Source of the DNA: Tetramitus jugosus
Taxonomy: Eukaryota > Heterolobosea > Eutetramitea > Acrasida > Vahlkampfiidae
Length of the DNA stretch: 64,000 nt
NCBI GenBank assembly: GCA_937625935.1
Contig: OW569382.1
Span: 248,001 to 312,000 of the forward strand
Direction: 5' to 3'
Both the position numbers and the translations under genes were made by a program. Position 1 is the first letter of the stretch; each line of letters starts with the position of its first letter. The notes beneath the pieces are model-generated. The model had not been told where the DNA came from, searched no databases, and was given only the letters and a program-made list of their open reading frames with translations. Shown here one piece after another: positions 10,258 to 18,573 of the stretch.

Positions 10258-11508
10258 CTATTTTTTATTCTTGTTTTGAGATGATTGTTGTTGAGGCTGT
10301 TGCTGTTGTTGTTGTGCTGCCTTTTGTTGTTCTTTCCTCTTTATCGTCCTCTTCTTCTTTCTGTTCTTTTTGCTAGGCTGTGGAACAGGAATGGTTTTCA
10401 CCGTTGGTTCACTCGCAGTTGGATGTTGGTGATGACTGGCTGCTGATGTCGATAACATAGATTGTGCCAACAATTGATGTTGATGCATGAGTGAATCAAC
10501 CAAGGTTCTCATCTCGAGTCTCGTTCGATTCAACTCTTCAATTTGCTTCTTATTCTGACTCAACTCTTGCTTCAATGATTGATTCTGTGTCGAGTATTCA
10601 ATGAGAGCTGACATTGCCTTTTGATACTTGATTGTGAGTGATTGATTCTGAGCAATGAGTTCATTCAGAGAGGAAACAGTGAAAATGGACAGCTGTTGTG
10701 GGGTCAAGTCACTAGTATCACCGTTTGTGGTATCCATGATGATGGGTAATGTCAGGGAACATGCCAAATTTTCATCTAAACTACTACTATTGTTGTTTGC
10801 GTCTATCGATTGTATCTTGTAGAGTGAAATGTTTGGTTTGATACTCTTTTTATCATCATCATCATCATTATCATTAGTTGTCGTAGTAGTATTACAATTT
10901 TGGTTCTGTTCATTACTCCGTTGTTGCGTCTTCAACCACTTGTTTTCAATGTGTTGCTTGACTTGATTGTACTCGTTGGTCGAATCGCTGCTCTCCACTA
11001 CACACTTGCAAAACTGTGGTACTATTAAATCAACTGTTACAATTCTCTTGTTGTTTGTTTTCACTTGATTATTATCACTGTTATTGTTGTTGCTGTTTGA
11101 TAATGTTTCTTCATCGACCATTGCCGTGGTTGTTGCGTTTGAAGCAGCAGCTGCAATCGAAGCATTCGACAATTTCATTGAACTCAAATTCAATTGTAAT
11201 TTTGGCATCAGTGTCGTTCTTATCTCATCTTCATTATCACCACTCTCTTCATGCTGTTCATCATCATCAATAGGATCATTATCGTTGTTATTTTGATCAT
11301 GTTGGTCCGTCAATTTCCCGTTTCTTAGTTGTGAGAGTGAGCTCATGTTCAATCGGAGAATTGTATCGGTAGAGGAAGAGTCGAGTCGGCTAGTGATGGG
11401 TGCTTGTTGTTGTTGTTCATCGACTGGAGTGGATGCTGAGGAAGAGGGTTCACTGTTTGATGGTGTTGTGGATTTTGGGGGGAGAGAACCAAGATTGAGT
11501 TTGAACAT
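10258..11508 (-). CDS. uncharacterised Q/N/S-rich coiled-coil protein
   Basis: The protein has 416 residues with an ATG start (MFKLNLGSL). I do not recognise a family. The N-terminal 120 residues hold three spaced copies of a short motif of the form [KRQ]-L-N-[LM]-[GS]-S-[LM], at residues 3-9, 52-58 and 105-111. An Asn-rich linker follows. A predicted helix or coiled coil runs from about residue 285 to 350, and the tail is basic and Gln-rich (KKNRKKKRTIKRKEQQ then a Gln run), suggesting nuclear or RNA-associated localisation. Codon structure, stop position and the divergent arrangement with the next gene support a real CDS. Confidence 0.6.
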   Translation of the reverse strand: MFKLNLGSLPPKSTTPSNSEPSSSASTPVDEQQQQAPITSRLDSSSTDTILRLNMSSLSQLRNGKLTDQHDQNNNDNDPIDDDEQHEESGDNEDEIRTTLMPKLQLNLSSMKLSNASIAAAASNATTTAMVDEETLSNSNNNNSDNNQVKTNNKRIVTVDLIVPQFCKCVVESSDSTNEYNQVKQHIENKWLKTQQRSNEQNQNCNTTTTTNDNDDDDDKKSIKPNISLYKIQSIDANNNSSSLDENLACSLTLPIIMDTTNGDTSDLTPQQLSIFTVSSLNELIAQNQSLTIKYQKAMSALIEYSTQNQSLKQELSQNKKQIEELNRTRLEMRTLVDSLMHQHQLLAQSMLSTSAASHHQHPTASEPTVKTIPVPQPSKKNRKKKRTIKRKEQQKAAQQQQQQPQQQSSQNKNKK

Positions 11509-11968
11509 GATATGATGCTTGTTTTTTTGAAGTGGTGTACGAAATCAGCAAATGTGTGTTTGTTGATTGCTGCCTATATGATGATGTTGTCCGTTTTCTT
11601 GTTTTTTTTTCTGTTGTGTTTGGCGGTTTTGTGGGGCAATCAAATGTCAAAGAGCGGCCATTTTTCTACGGTCACCGAAACGCTGGTTTTGTTTCATTCA
11701 GAAAAACGGTCACAATCTCTGACTTTTCGACAGTGGATTCATCTCGGACGTGAAATCACTACAGAAATCGATTGCCACTCTGAACTTGATAAAGACTGAA
11801 TTCATTTCAAAGACTTTTGTTGTTGTAATGATGTGGCGGGCAATTATTGTTCAAGGCTTTTTTTAGTTGGAAAGTACGAAGAAGAACTTTGGCGTACTTT
11901 GTTCATTTGGGATCAATCATTATTCTTTGAAGAAAAAAACGCGCACAAAACGAAAGCAATAGTAAATT
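11509..11968. other. intergenic, shared divergent promoter region
   Basis: 460 bp between two divergent start codons. Open frames here are short and in no recognisable family. No tRNA, repeat or strong hairpin was seen. It presumably holds both promoters. Confidence 0.5.
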
Positions 11969-14596
11969 ATGGCAAGCTTAGCAAATCGATTTAGAAGGCA
12001 AGCTGAACTCACACTCAAAGATGAAGAGTTGAACCCTGGAAATTTTAAGCTAAAGCAAGTTGGCACAAACACAATGACCTTTGCTGATGCAGACGATGAA
12101 GAAGAAACCAATTTCGTTCTCACCATTGTCGATCACAATGGAAACTATGAAATATCAACGGATAATGTGATTCTTGAGGGAGCATGGCTCAAACATATGA
12201 ACCAGTACTGTAAACAGGGCAAGCAGGACATTCAAGATGTCATCTCATTGGCCAGCAAAGAATACTACAATATTTTAATGAATGCTGATGATGTGGAAGA
12301 TTCTGAAGAGATGGAAGATGAAACCATGGAGGATGCAAATGCGAGTGGTAGGGGTGGTGATGAATTGCTAGAGGACGAAGAAGACGAGGAGGAAGACGAC
12401 GATGATGAAGATATTGTGATTGATGAGGATGAGATTGATGCGAAAGAGTTGCCGATTCATCAAATTATTCGGACAGAGTTGGAATCTTGGTTAAAGTCTT
12501 TCAAGTGGAGAAGAGATCAGGAGCAACGAGCCATTAGACGCGATCAAAAAATGCTGGAGATTCAGTATGAAAATATGGGAAAATCATTGCAGAGCAAGCC
12601 ACAGTTGGACATGGAGTTGATCGAAGTTGATTCAGACAAGAGAACAATCACACTGGCCCTCAATAAGCAAATATTCAACGTTCGATACCCTATTGATTAC
12701 AATCCTGCCAGAGGACAGAATTTGTTTGTTCAGACAGATTCACCTGAACTGGTGGATGTCGTGAAGAGATTGAATGCATATTTGAGTAAGAAGGCGGCTT
12801 CACTTTACGCACCAAATGTTGCCATTTCTGTTCTGTTGACCAAACTTCTCGAAATATATATCGAATACAAGTATATTGAGCCTATGACTCCAATGTCCAA
12901 GGAGAGCGCAAAGGAGCAAATCTTTGGCATTTCTGTCGAAGAGGAAATGATTGACGATGATTTCGAAGAACAACAAAAGGACACTGAGACCATGTATCAA
13001 GAAGCCTGGGGTTCCGCAACCGCCGTCACAGGTCCCTATTCTCAGGAATCAAAACAAGCTCTTATGAAGCAATTGCAAAACTGTATCAAGAGAAATGGTT
13101 TGGACGGATGGGAAGTTGAATTGTTCGAAGACAATCCTTTTATTTGGAGGATACGATTGTTTGATTTTCCAAAGGACAGCGACCTCGAAGCCGATCTTGA
13201 GTGCTTTGACGAGAGATATAATCTTGGAAAGGATGTTCTGATTGAAATGAAGTTCACGGGTCAATATCCAAACGATCCTCCTTCTGTTCGTGTCGTAAGA
13301 CCTAGAATGGTGTACTTGAGTGGTAATGTGTCATTCGGTGGTACATTCTGTTTGGATTTCTTAATGCCACAGAATTGGAACAAGTACACGTACTTGGATA
13401 CATTGATCACCCAAATCAAGAAAAGTTTGCTTGATAATGGAGCAAGGGTCGATCTACGAACATGTTTGGAGTATGATGAACAGCAAGCAACAGATACATT
13501 TATTAGGTTACGAAGGATGAATTCGATTCAATTCCCAACAGTTAACAAGTATTCGGACAAGCTACTTGCCTTCTCATCCAATTTTGCTAAGAATACCTAC
13601 GCAATACCGTTCAATCAAAATGCATTAGAAAAGGGTAATAAGGTTTTGTTGCCTCTCAGTGTTGCCGATCAAATTTTCCAGGGCAACTTTGAACTGCCAC
13701 TTATCTTCGAACTCAAGTCAAAGAGAAATGTGAAATTGTATGCGGGTGTAAGTGAATTCACTGCTCCAGAAGGTAACATTATCATACCTCAATGGTTGCT
13801 AAAGAGCTTGTTCTCTACTGAAGGCCAAAAAATTGGTGTCCGATGTGTCACCCTTCCACATGGAACTTATATGAAACTACAGCCTCACTCCAAGGAGTTT
13901 TATGAGATTGAAGATCACAAGACCGTTTTGGAAGAAACTTTATTTAACTACAGCTGTGTGACTGAGGGTCAATCGATTCCAGTGTACTACAACAACAAAG
14001 AATATTTGGTGGAGATCATTGAGTTGAAGCCTGAGAGAGCATGTTCTCTCATTGCTGACAAGGGATATCTCGAAGTTGAGATTGATTTTGCACCAGCTGT
14101 CGATTTGATTGACGAGAATACATTGAGAGAAATGCAAGATAAGCAGAGAAACTACAGAAAGATGGTGTTCAGAAAGAAGGTTGAGAAATGCATCAAGGAG
14201 GCTCAAAGAAGACGAGAAGACAAGATAGCTCGTGTTAAGAAGGCACTTGACGAGGCCACACGATATGACAAGAAGGAGCTATCCACCATTCGATTCAAGT
14301 TCCCTAATGGTGTTTCAAATCATGAGATCTCACTCCCATCTACAACCCCAACCCAGATTCTCTATGAATATGTGGAGACATTGGAGGATCCTTCTATTTA
14401 TGTTTGCAAGCCCTACACTCAAGGAATAGATCTCGAATTGAGTACCCAATATCAAGTCGGTACGTCAATGAGCAAATTCACCATCCCCAACTCCTTCGTA
14501 GATAACCTCGAAGCAGCAGGATTACATCCCAGAGGTATGGTTTTGGTCAGCGAGCACGACAGATTCCCTTCACTTGTCATGTCACCCAGCATTTAA
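11969..14596 (+). CDS. E2 ubiquitin-conjugating enzyme (UBE2Q-like) fused to UFD1 and UBX-like domains
   Basis: A single uninterrupted frame of 875 residues. Residues 1-115 resemble the N-terminal region of UBE2Q enzymes; 115-160 is an acidic run. A UBC fold spans about 350-515, with VRPRMVYLSGNVSFGGTFCL placing the catalytic Cys at residue 461, and MPQNWNKY where UBE2Q enzymes have a similar W. From about 530 to 715 the sequence matches the UFD1 N-terminal double-psi barrel: LLAFSSNFAKNTY at the start, KVLLPLSVADQI, PEGNIIIPQWLLKSLF, and GTYMKLQPHSKEFYEI. The last 105 residues (about 770-870) look like a UBX ubiquitin-like fold (TIRFKFPNGV ... LEAAGLHPRGMVLV). UFD1 and UBX modules recruit CDC48/p97, so the protein could ubiquitinate clients and hand them to that ATPase. 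Function is inferred; the E2 and UFD1 calls are strong, the UBX call moderate. Confidence 0.85.
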   Translation: MASLANRFRRQAELTLKDEELNPGNFKLKQVGTNTMTFADADDEEETNFVLTIVDHNGNYEISTDNVILEGAWLKHMNQYCKQGKQDIQDVISLASKEYYNILMNADDVEDSEEMEDETMEDANASGRGGDELLEDEEDEEEDDDDEDIVIDEDEIDAKELPIHQIIRTELESWLKSFKWRRDQEQRAIRRDQKMLEIQYENMGKSLQSKPQLDMELIEVDSDKRTITLALNKQIFNVRYPIDYNPARGQNLFVQTDSPELVDVVKRLNAYLSKKAASLYAPNVAISVLLTKLLEIYIEYKYIEPMTPMSKESAKEQIFGISVEEEMIDDDFEEQQKDTETMYQEAWGSATAVTGPYSQESKQALMKQLQNCIKRNGLDGWEVELFEDNPFIWRIRLFDFPKDSDLEADLECFDERYNLGKDVLIEMKFTGQYPNDPPSVRVVRPRMVYLSGNVSFGGTFCLDFLMPQNWNKYTYLDTLITQIKKSLLDNGARVDLRTCLEYDEQQATDTFIRLRRMNSIQFPTVNKYSDKLLAFSSNFAKNTYAIPFNQNALEKGNKVLLPLSVADQIFQGNFELPLIFELKSKRNVKLYAGVSEFTAPEGNIIIPQWLLKSLFSTEGQKIGVRCVTLPHGTYMKLQPHSKEFYEIEDHKTVLEETLFNYSCVTEGQSIPVYYNNKEYLVEIIELKPERACSLIADKGYLEVEIDFAPAVDLIDENTLREMQDKQRNYRKMVFRKKVEKCIKEAQRRREDKIARVKKALDEATRYDKKELSTIRFKFPNGVSNHEISLPSTTPTQILYEYVETLEDPSIYVCKPYTQGIDLELSTQYQVGTSMSKFTIPNSFVDNLEAAGLHPRGMVLVSEHDRFPSLVMSPSI

Positions 14597-14855
14597 TCAC
14601 CTCTTCCCATCTCATCCCATCAACAAGTTGTAAATAAAGTATCTCTCGTTGTGTGACTACATTTTTTTTCATCTCCTCGGCACCAATCAGTTCATTCAGA
14701 CACGAAGCGACTCCAACTGTTGTCATCTGTCATTGACCAGAACCGACAACTTGAATGGGGCAAAGGATTCTCCCATAACGCGCCACACAGAATAGAACAG
14801 CAACAAACAACACAAAACTTTCTGCCCCAGAAAAGATCTCACGCAAAAACCGATT

Positions 14856-16226
14856 ATGTCATCTTCAGAGTCTGGTCCAAGCACCACCGAATCACAGAAA
14901 TCACCAAGGCTAAAATTTCCAAGTCTCTTCCAAAGGGGAAAACCACAGGGTGCAACTGTGTTTGGTGATGACAGTGGCCTACCACACTCTGACAGTTTTC
15001 TTCACAAGGATGAATCATCATCCAGTGCTTCCACACCCAGAAAAAACGCAAAGGCTATCAAGCGCTTTTTTGGCAAACTAAAAAATGTGAAGATTACAAA
15101 GCGAAAAAAGGCGCCAATTTTTGATGACGAGTCCAATTCATCGTCTACGATTCTGGATGCCAATGTGCTCACAATTGAGAATGGCATGGAATATTTGATA
15201 TTGAGCAGTGGAGATGGGAGTCAGTCAGCACGAGACACTGAACATGTAGAGTCAATGAAAAAGTATGAAGAATCCATTAAGCACTTTATGAAATTGATTG
15301 TGTTTCAGAGTCCTCTGGACAATTACACGGATGTCTCCGTGTTGTACACTGGAGCTTCCAATCAGTCAAAGATTATGAGAGCTGTTCTCAAGCCGCGATC
15401 TTCAATTGTTGTTGTGAGTGATCTTGATGTGAATCACCAAGCTGACACCACCCAGTCAACGACAACCATTTGTCTCAAGTGTGCTCCGCTGAGCAACGAA
15501 GATAAAATTGTTGAGTTGAGCAACGAAGTACTGATCATGGAGCAGTGCAATCATGCCAATGTCATCCAGTTCAACAGTGTTTGTGTCTTTGAGAAATCCG
15601 TGTGGATTTCAATGGAGTATTGCACACGTGGTTCACTGACTGATCTCATATCGAGTCGCGGACTCTGTTTGACAGAGCTTCAGATTGCCAGCATTTGTCG
15701 CGAATTATTGAATGGCTTACAGTATTTGCATGAACAAATGTTTATCATTCACAGGGACTTGAAATCGGACAACATTCTAATCAGTGATCAATTTGAAATG
15801 AAAATTTCAGATTTTGGATTGTCAGTAAAGTGTTCGAATGCAAGTGAAGAGCACAGTGCATGTGTGGGCACTCCCTTTTGGGTTGCACCCGAAATGATTC
15901 ATCACAATAGCAAGTATAATTTTAAGGCTGACATGTGGAGTTTGGGAGTTGTGATTTGGGAAATGACTCATCATGGAGAGCCCCCACATTTTAATGTTCA
16001 GGATTCGAATCAGGTGTTGAACACGATTGCATTTAAACCTGCTCCTAGACTGACTGGTGATTGGAGTCCAATATTCAAGGATTTCATGGCCAATTTGCTC
16101 TGCAAAACACCTCAGCAACGGTTGAGTGCTCGACAAGCGTTGAATCACGAGTTCATTCAAAGTGCAACTCAGAGACCGAACGAATTTCTTCCAGAGATTT
16201 TTGCTGAGCTGCACTCTGTCATATAA
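14856..16226 (+). CDS. STE20/PAK-like protein kinase
   Basis: The protein has 456 residues with ATG start MSSSESGPST. The N-terminal 140 residues are basic and Ser-rich. The kinase domain covers about 150-450. Visible residues are the VAIK-type Lys208 (ICLKCA), helix-C Glu224, the catalytic loop HRDLKSDNIL with Asp301, DFG Asp319, and the activation segment GTPFWVAPEMI, typical of STE20/PAK kinases. The Gly-rich loop is not recognisable; the expected region is an extended insert ending near residue 200. A regulatory CRIB or SARAH domain is not evident. It could also be placed with MEKK-like STE kinases. Confidence 0.85.
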   Translation: MSSSESGPSTTESQKSPRLKFPSLFQRGKPQGATVFGDDSGLPHSDSFLHKDESSSSASTPRKNAKAIKRFFGKLKNVKITKRKKAPIFDDESNSSSTILDANVLTIENGMEYLILSSGDGSQSARDTEHVESMKKYEESIKHFMKLIVFQSPLDNYTDVSVLYTGASNQSKIMRAVLKPRSSIVVVSDLDVNHQADTTQSTTTICLKCAPLSNEDKIVELSNEVLIMEQCNHANVIQFNSVCVFEKSVWISMEYCTRGSLTDLISSRGLCLTELQIASICRELLNGLQYLHEQMFIIHRDLKSDNILISDQFEMKISDFGLSVKCSNASEEHSACVGTPFWVAPEMIHHNSKYNFKADMWSLGVVIWEMTHHGEPPHFNVQDSNQVLNTIAFKPAPRLTGDWSPIFKDFMANLLCKTPQQRLSARQALNHEFIQSATQRPNEFLPEIFAELHSVI

Positions 16227-16283
16227 TCTCAGTTTGTCAGTCTTCCTCAGGAAGGAGGATTGTAACAACAACACAACCATTCA

Positions 16284-17375
16284 TTATACCAAATGAAACA
16301 TGGTAATCTCAGGTCGACAAGCAATTCGAAGTCCCAAGTGGGATCCGATTCCTCGATTAATGTACATGTATCGAGAGTTTCCAAATCCTATCAAACCCTG
16401 TACCCATTCCCATTTTCCAACTGCATTATAATAGTTTCTAAAGAAGGATATCTTTTGATGGAAACTCTGAGGTAGTAGACGATAAATGATTGGCAGTAGA
16501 GGTACGTGCAGTATGGGCAGTCGAATCTGTGTCGCATGCGTGTGTCCACTGCACACTAGATCGGAGCGTATTCCATTGCCAAAATCGCACAACTTTCGTT
16601 CTGTTTTATCGTCCAACAAGCACTCTGCACTCACAGGATTATGAGACATGGTGATCACATAGGGTGATTGCACAGAGAGTTTTTGCTTTTGAGACCCTTG
16701 CTCTATTAAAGCTGCAGCCATCTTTTCTCTTACACGTTCATAATGAAAATCAGATCCACCATTGTGAATATAATCACCCAAACCCACAATCATTACTCGC
16801 TCATCTCTCAACATGACATAATCATTGTCCAACAGATGAACACGACATTGCTCTTTCAGAAAAGCCACGAGTTGTCGCTTCTTGTTCATCATGAGATCAT
16901 GATTGCCCAGAGAACCATAAATCTTCAAATCCTCTGGCAACAAGCTAAAAAATTGCTCATGCAATCGCTTCACTGATTCTTCCACTTCTCCATGCACGAA
17001 ATCACCAGTAATCAACAAAAAATCAATGCGATGCCTCCGGTGCAGAAGCTTCACCTTAATTGCCAACTGATACAGCACCTTGTCAGACAGTGCACTCCTC
17101 TCTACATCACTATGGATGTCACTCAATTGTAAGAAGCGTAATCCACGCACGTGATCATGCTGATCCGACACTGGAATATCAATTTGCACCAATTCAATTC
17201 GATGCTGGAAAGGAATCAAGTAACGCAACAGGGCAGGTGCATTTTGTTGAAGAAACACACTTGATTGGTCATCCATCATGGTGAAATAGATGCTGGGCAA
17301 CAATATAGAAAGGAGTATGACCCATAGAAAGAGCAAGCCTAAAGCAATTTTGCATCGTTTGGAAAGAACTTTCAT
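16284..17375 (-). CDS. membrane-anchored calcineurin-like metallophosphoesterase
   Basis: The protein has 363 residues. The ATG giving MKVLSKRCK is chosen; the frame extends six codons further only through a GTG. An N-terminal signal anchor (about 10-31, IALGLLFLWVILLSILLPSI) precedes the catalytic domain. The five metal-binding blocks are all present: LQLSDIHSD, ITGDFVHGE, GSLGNHD, MSHNP and CSGHTHATQ. The set with GHTH and the N-terminal anchor resembles the YkuE/YaeI and TMPPE group. The substrate is unknown. Tail to tail with the kinase gene, 57 bp between stops. Confidence 0.85.
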   Translation of the reverse strand: MKVLSKRCKIALGLLFLWVILLSILLPSIYFTMMDDQSSVFLQQNAPALLRYLIPFQHRIELVQIDIPVSDQHDHVRGLRFLQLSDIHSDVERSALSDKVLYQLAIKVKLLHRRHRIDFLLITGDFVHGEVEESVKRLHEQFFSLLPEDLKIYGSLGNHDLMMNKKRQLVAFLKEQCRVHLLDNDYVMLRDERVMIVGLGDYIHNGGSDFHYERVREKMAAALIEQGSQKQKLSVQSPYVITMSHNPVSAECLLDDKTERKLCDFGNGIRSDLVCSGHTHATQIRLPILHVPLLPIIYRLLPQSFHQKISFFRNYYNAVGKWEWVQGLIGFGNSRYMYINRGIGSHLGLRIACRPEITMFHLV

Positions 17376-17543
17376 TGTTTGTGATCGAATCACGTGCTAC
17401 ATTCGCTTTTGTTTTGCGACTTTCAGAAAATAATACTTCCGCTTGCAATCTCGTAGGTGCGAACATTCTCTGATAGACACTGAACCCTGACAATAGTTCG
17501 AAAGGAAATTGACCATTGAGAACAATGTTGGACCAGCACCGGT

Positions 17544-17558
17544 CCAAGGCGACCAAAA
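17544..17558. repeat. target-site duplication, left copy
   Basis: CCAAGGCGACCAAAA, identical in all 15 bases to 17728-17742. It abuts the T-rich end of the inserted retrotransposon fragment. Confidence 0.85.
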
Positions 17559-17727
17559 TTTGTTTTTTTTAATTCAACCAGTGCAATGGTTGCTCACTTT
17601 ATTATCAGTCCGTTGGTGACATCTCACATTATCGGACCAAACGTCGATACAGCTGTTAGCAGACACACCAATGCTGATCAGCTCCTTACCGCCACAACTA
17701 GACATCTCTAACATACACAGTCCTTAC
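17559..17727 (-). mobile_element. 5'-truncated non-LTR retrotransposon copy upstream of tRNA-Trp
   Basis: A 169-bp insert between perfect 15-bp direct repeats. On the minus strand it ends GGTTGAATTAAAAAAAA, a poly(A) tail on nearly the same 3' terminus as the elements at 51062-52179 (GGTTGTATTTAAAA) and 53958-54111 (GGTTGTATTAAAA). The minus-strand frame also gives an alignable remnant of the same C-terminal protein region: M-S-x(5)-EL-x-x-IGV-x(6)-IDVWSDNV here, against M-S-x-x-DEL-x-x-LGV-x(5)-IDLWFDSV there. Stops confirm it is dead. Its 5' end faces the tRNA gene, and the near repeat edge is 38 bp from the tRNA 5' base. Confidence 0.85.
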
Positions 17728-17742
17728 CCAAGGCGACCAAAA
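17728..17742. repeat. target-site duplication, right copy
   Basis: Second perfect copy of the 15-bp repeat at 17544-17558. It lies 39-53 bp upstream of the mature tRNA-Trp 5' end. Confidence 0.85.
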
Positions 17743-17780
17743 AGTTCGACCCGATTTCAAATTCCTAAGTAATATGGAAC

Positions 17781-17852
17781 GGGGGGTTAGCTCAGCGGTA
17801 GAGCATCTGACTCCAGATCAGCAGGTCGGGCGTTCAATTCGCTCACTCCTCA
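17781..17852 (+). tRNA. tRNA-Trp (anticodon CCA)
   Basis: A 72-nt cloverleaf without an intron. The acceptor stem GGGGGGT pairs with ACTCCTC through two G-T pairs, and the discriminator is A. The D stem GCTC/GAGC, anticodon loop CTCCAGA (CCA, Trp) and T stem GGGCG/CGCTC around TTCAATT are all present. The anticodon stem has one mismatch at its base (T27 against C43). Internal A and B boxes lie in the usual arms. Confidence 0.93.
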
Positions 17853-17909
17853 CGAATATTTTTTGTTGTTTTCTCTTTTCTTCACACAAGAAACAAAACA
17901 ACAAAGAAA

Positions 17910-18528
17910 ATGGAAGTGAATAAGAAGCCAGTCAGACATTGCAACGTTTGTGACAAGGAAGAGCAACTCAAACAATGTACGGGATGCAAGCAAGCCATGT
18001 ACTGCTCTCAAGAGCATCAAAGACAAGATTGGCCCACTCACAAGGAGCTTTGCAAAGCTGTCAAGTCAGCAGAGCAAGAAGGTTTCACGATCATGAAAGT
18101 GATCAAGCAAGGTGATGAAAAGACTTTTGCAAAGAAGGGAGATAAAGTCAGAGTTCACTACACTGGTACCTTGGTCAATGGTAATCAATTTGACTCTAGC
18201 AGAACACGCAATGAACCATTTGAGTTTATTGTTGGTGGAAAGCAGGTGATTAAGGGATGGGACGAAGGATTCAAGAGAATCTCTGTTGGAGAACAAGCCA
18301 TTCTTGTCATTTCACCAAGCTACGGATACGGTAGCTCTGATTTGGGAGAGTAAGTGTGATTAAGATTTGTTTGTTGTTTGTTGTTTGTTGTTACTTGCTT
18401 GTTAGTTTGCATTGTGTTTTTTTTCAAGTGATCATTTTGTACTCACTCAATTGTGTGTATGTGTGCCATTTAGTATTCCTCCAAATTCAACTCTTGTGTT
18501 CGATGTTGAGTTGCTTGAAATTTTGTAA
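17910..18528 (+). CDS. MYND zinc finger fused to FKBP peptidyl-prolyl isomerase
   Basis: Exons 17910-18349 and 18474-18528 give 164 residues; the 124-bp intron is GTAAGT...TTTAG, and the join restores the conserved FKBP end (DIPPNSTLVFDVELLEIL). Residues 11-48 are a MYND finger: C-x2-C, C-x2-C, YC-x3-H and a final H-x3-C, around QDWPTHKELC. Residues about 58-164 are an FKBP12-type domain. Rotamase-pocket residues are visible in VHYTGTLVNGNQFDSSR, QVIKGWDEG and SPSYGYG, so the fold looks catalytically competent and probably FK506-binding. MYND fingers bind proline-rich peptides, a plausible partner activity for a prolyl isomerase. The start is 57 bp after the tRNA. Confidence 0.9.
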
Positions 18529-18573
18529 AGAGTCTCTCTCACTCAGTAAACGCGTGCACAACGATCTGTGATC

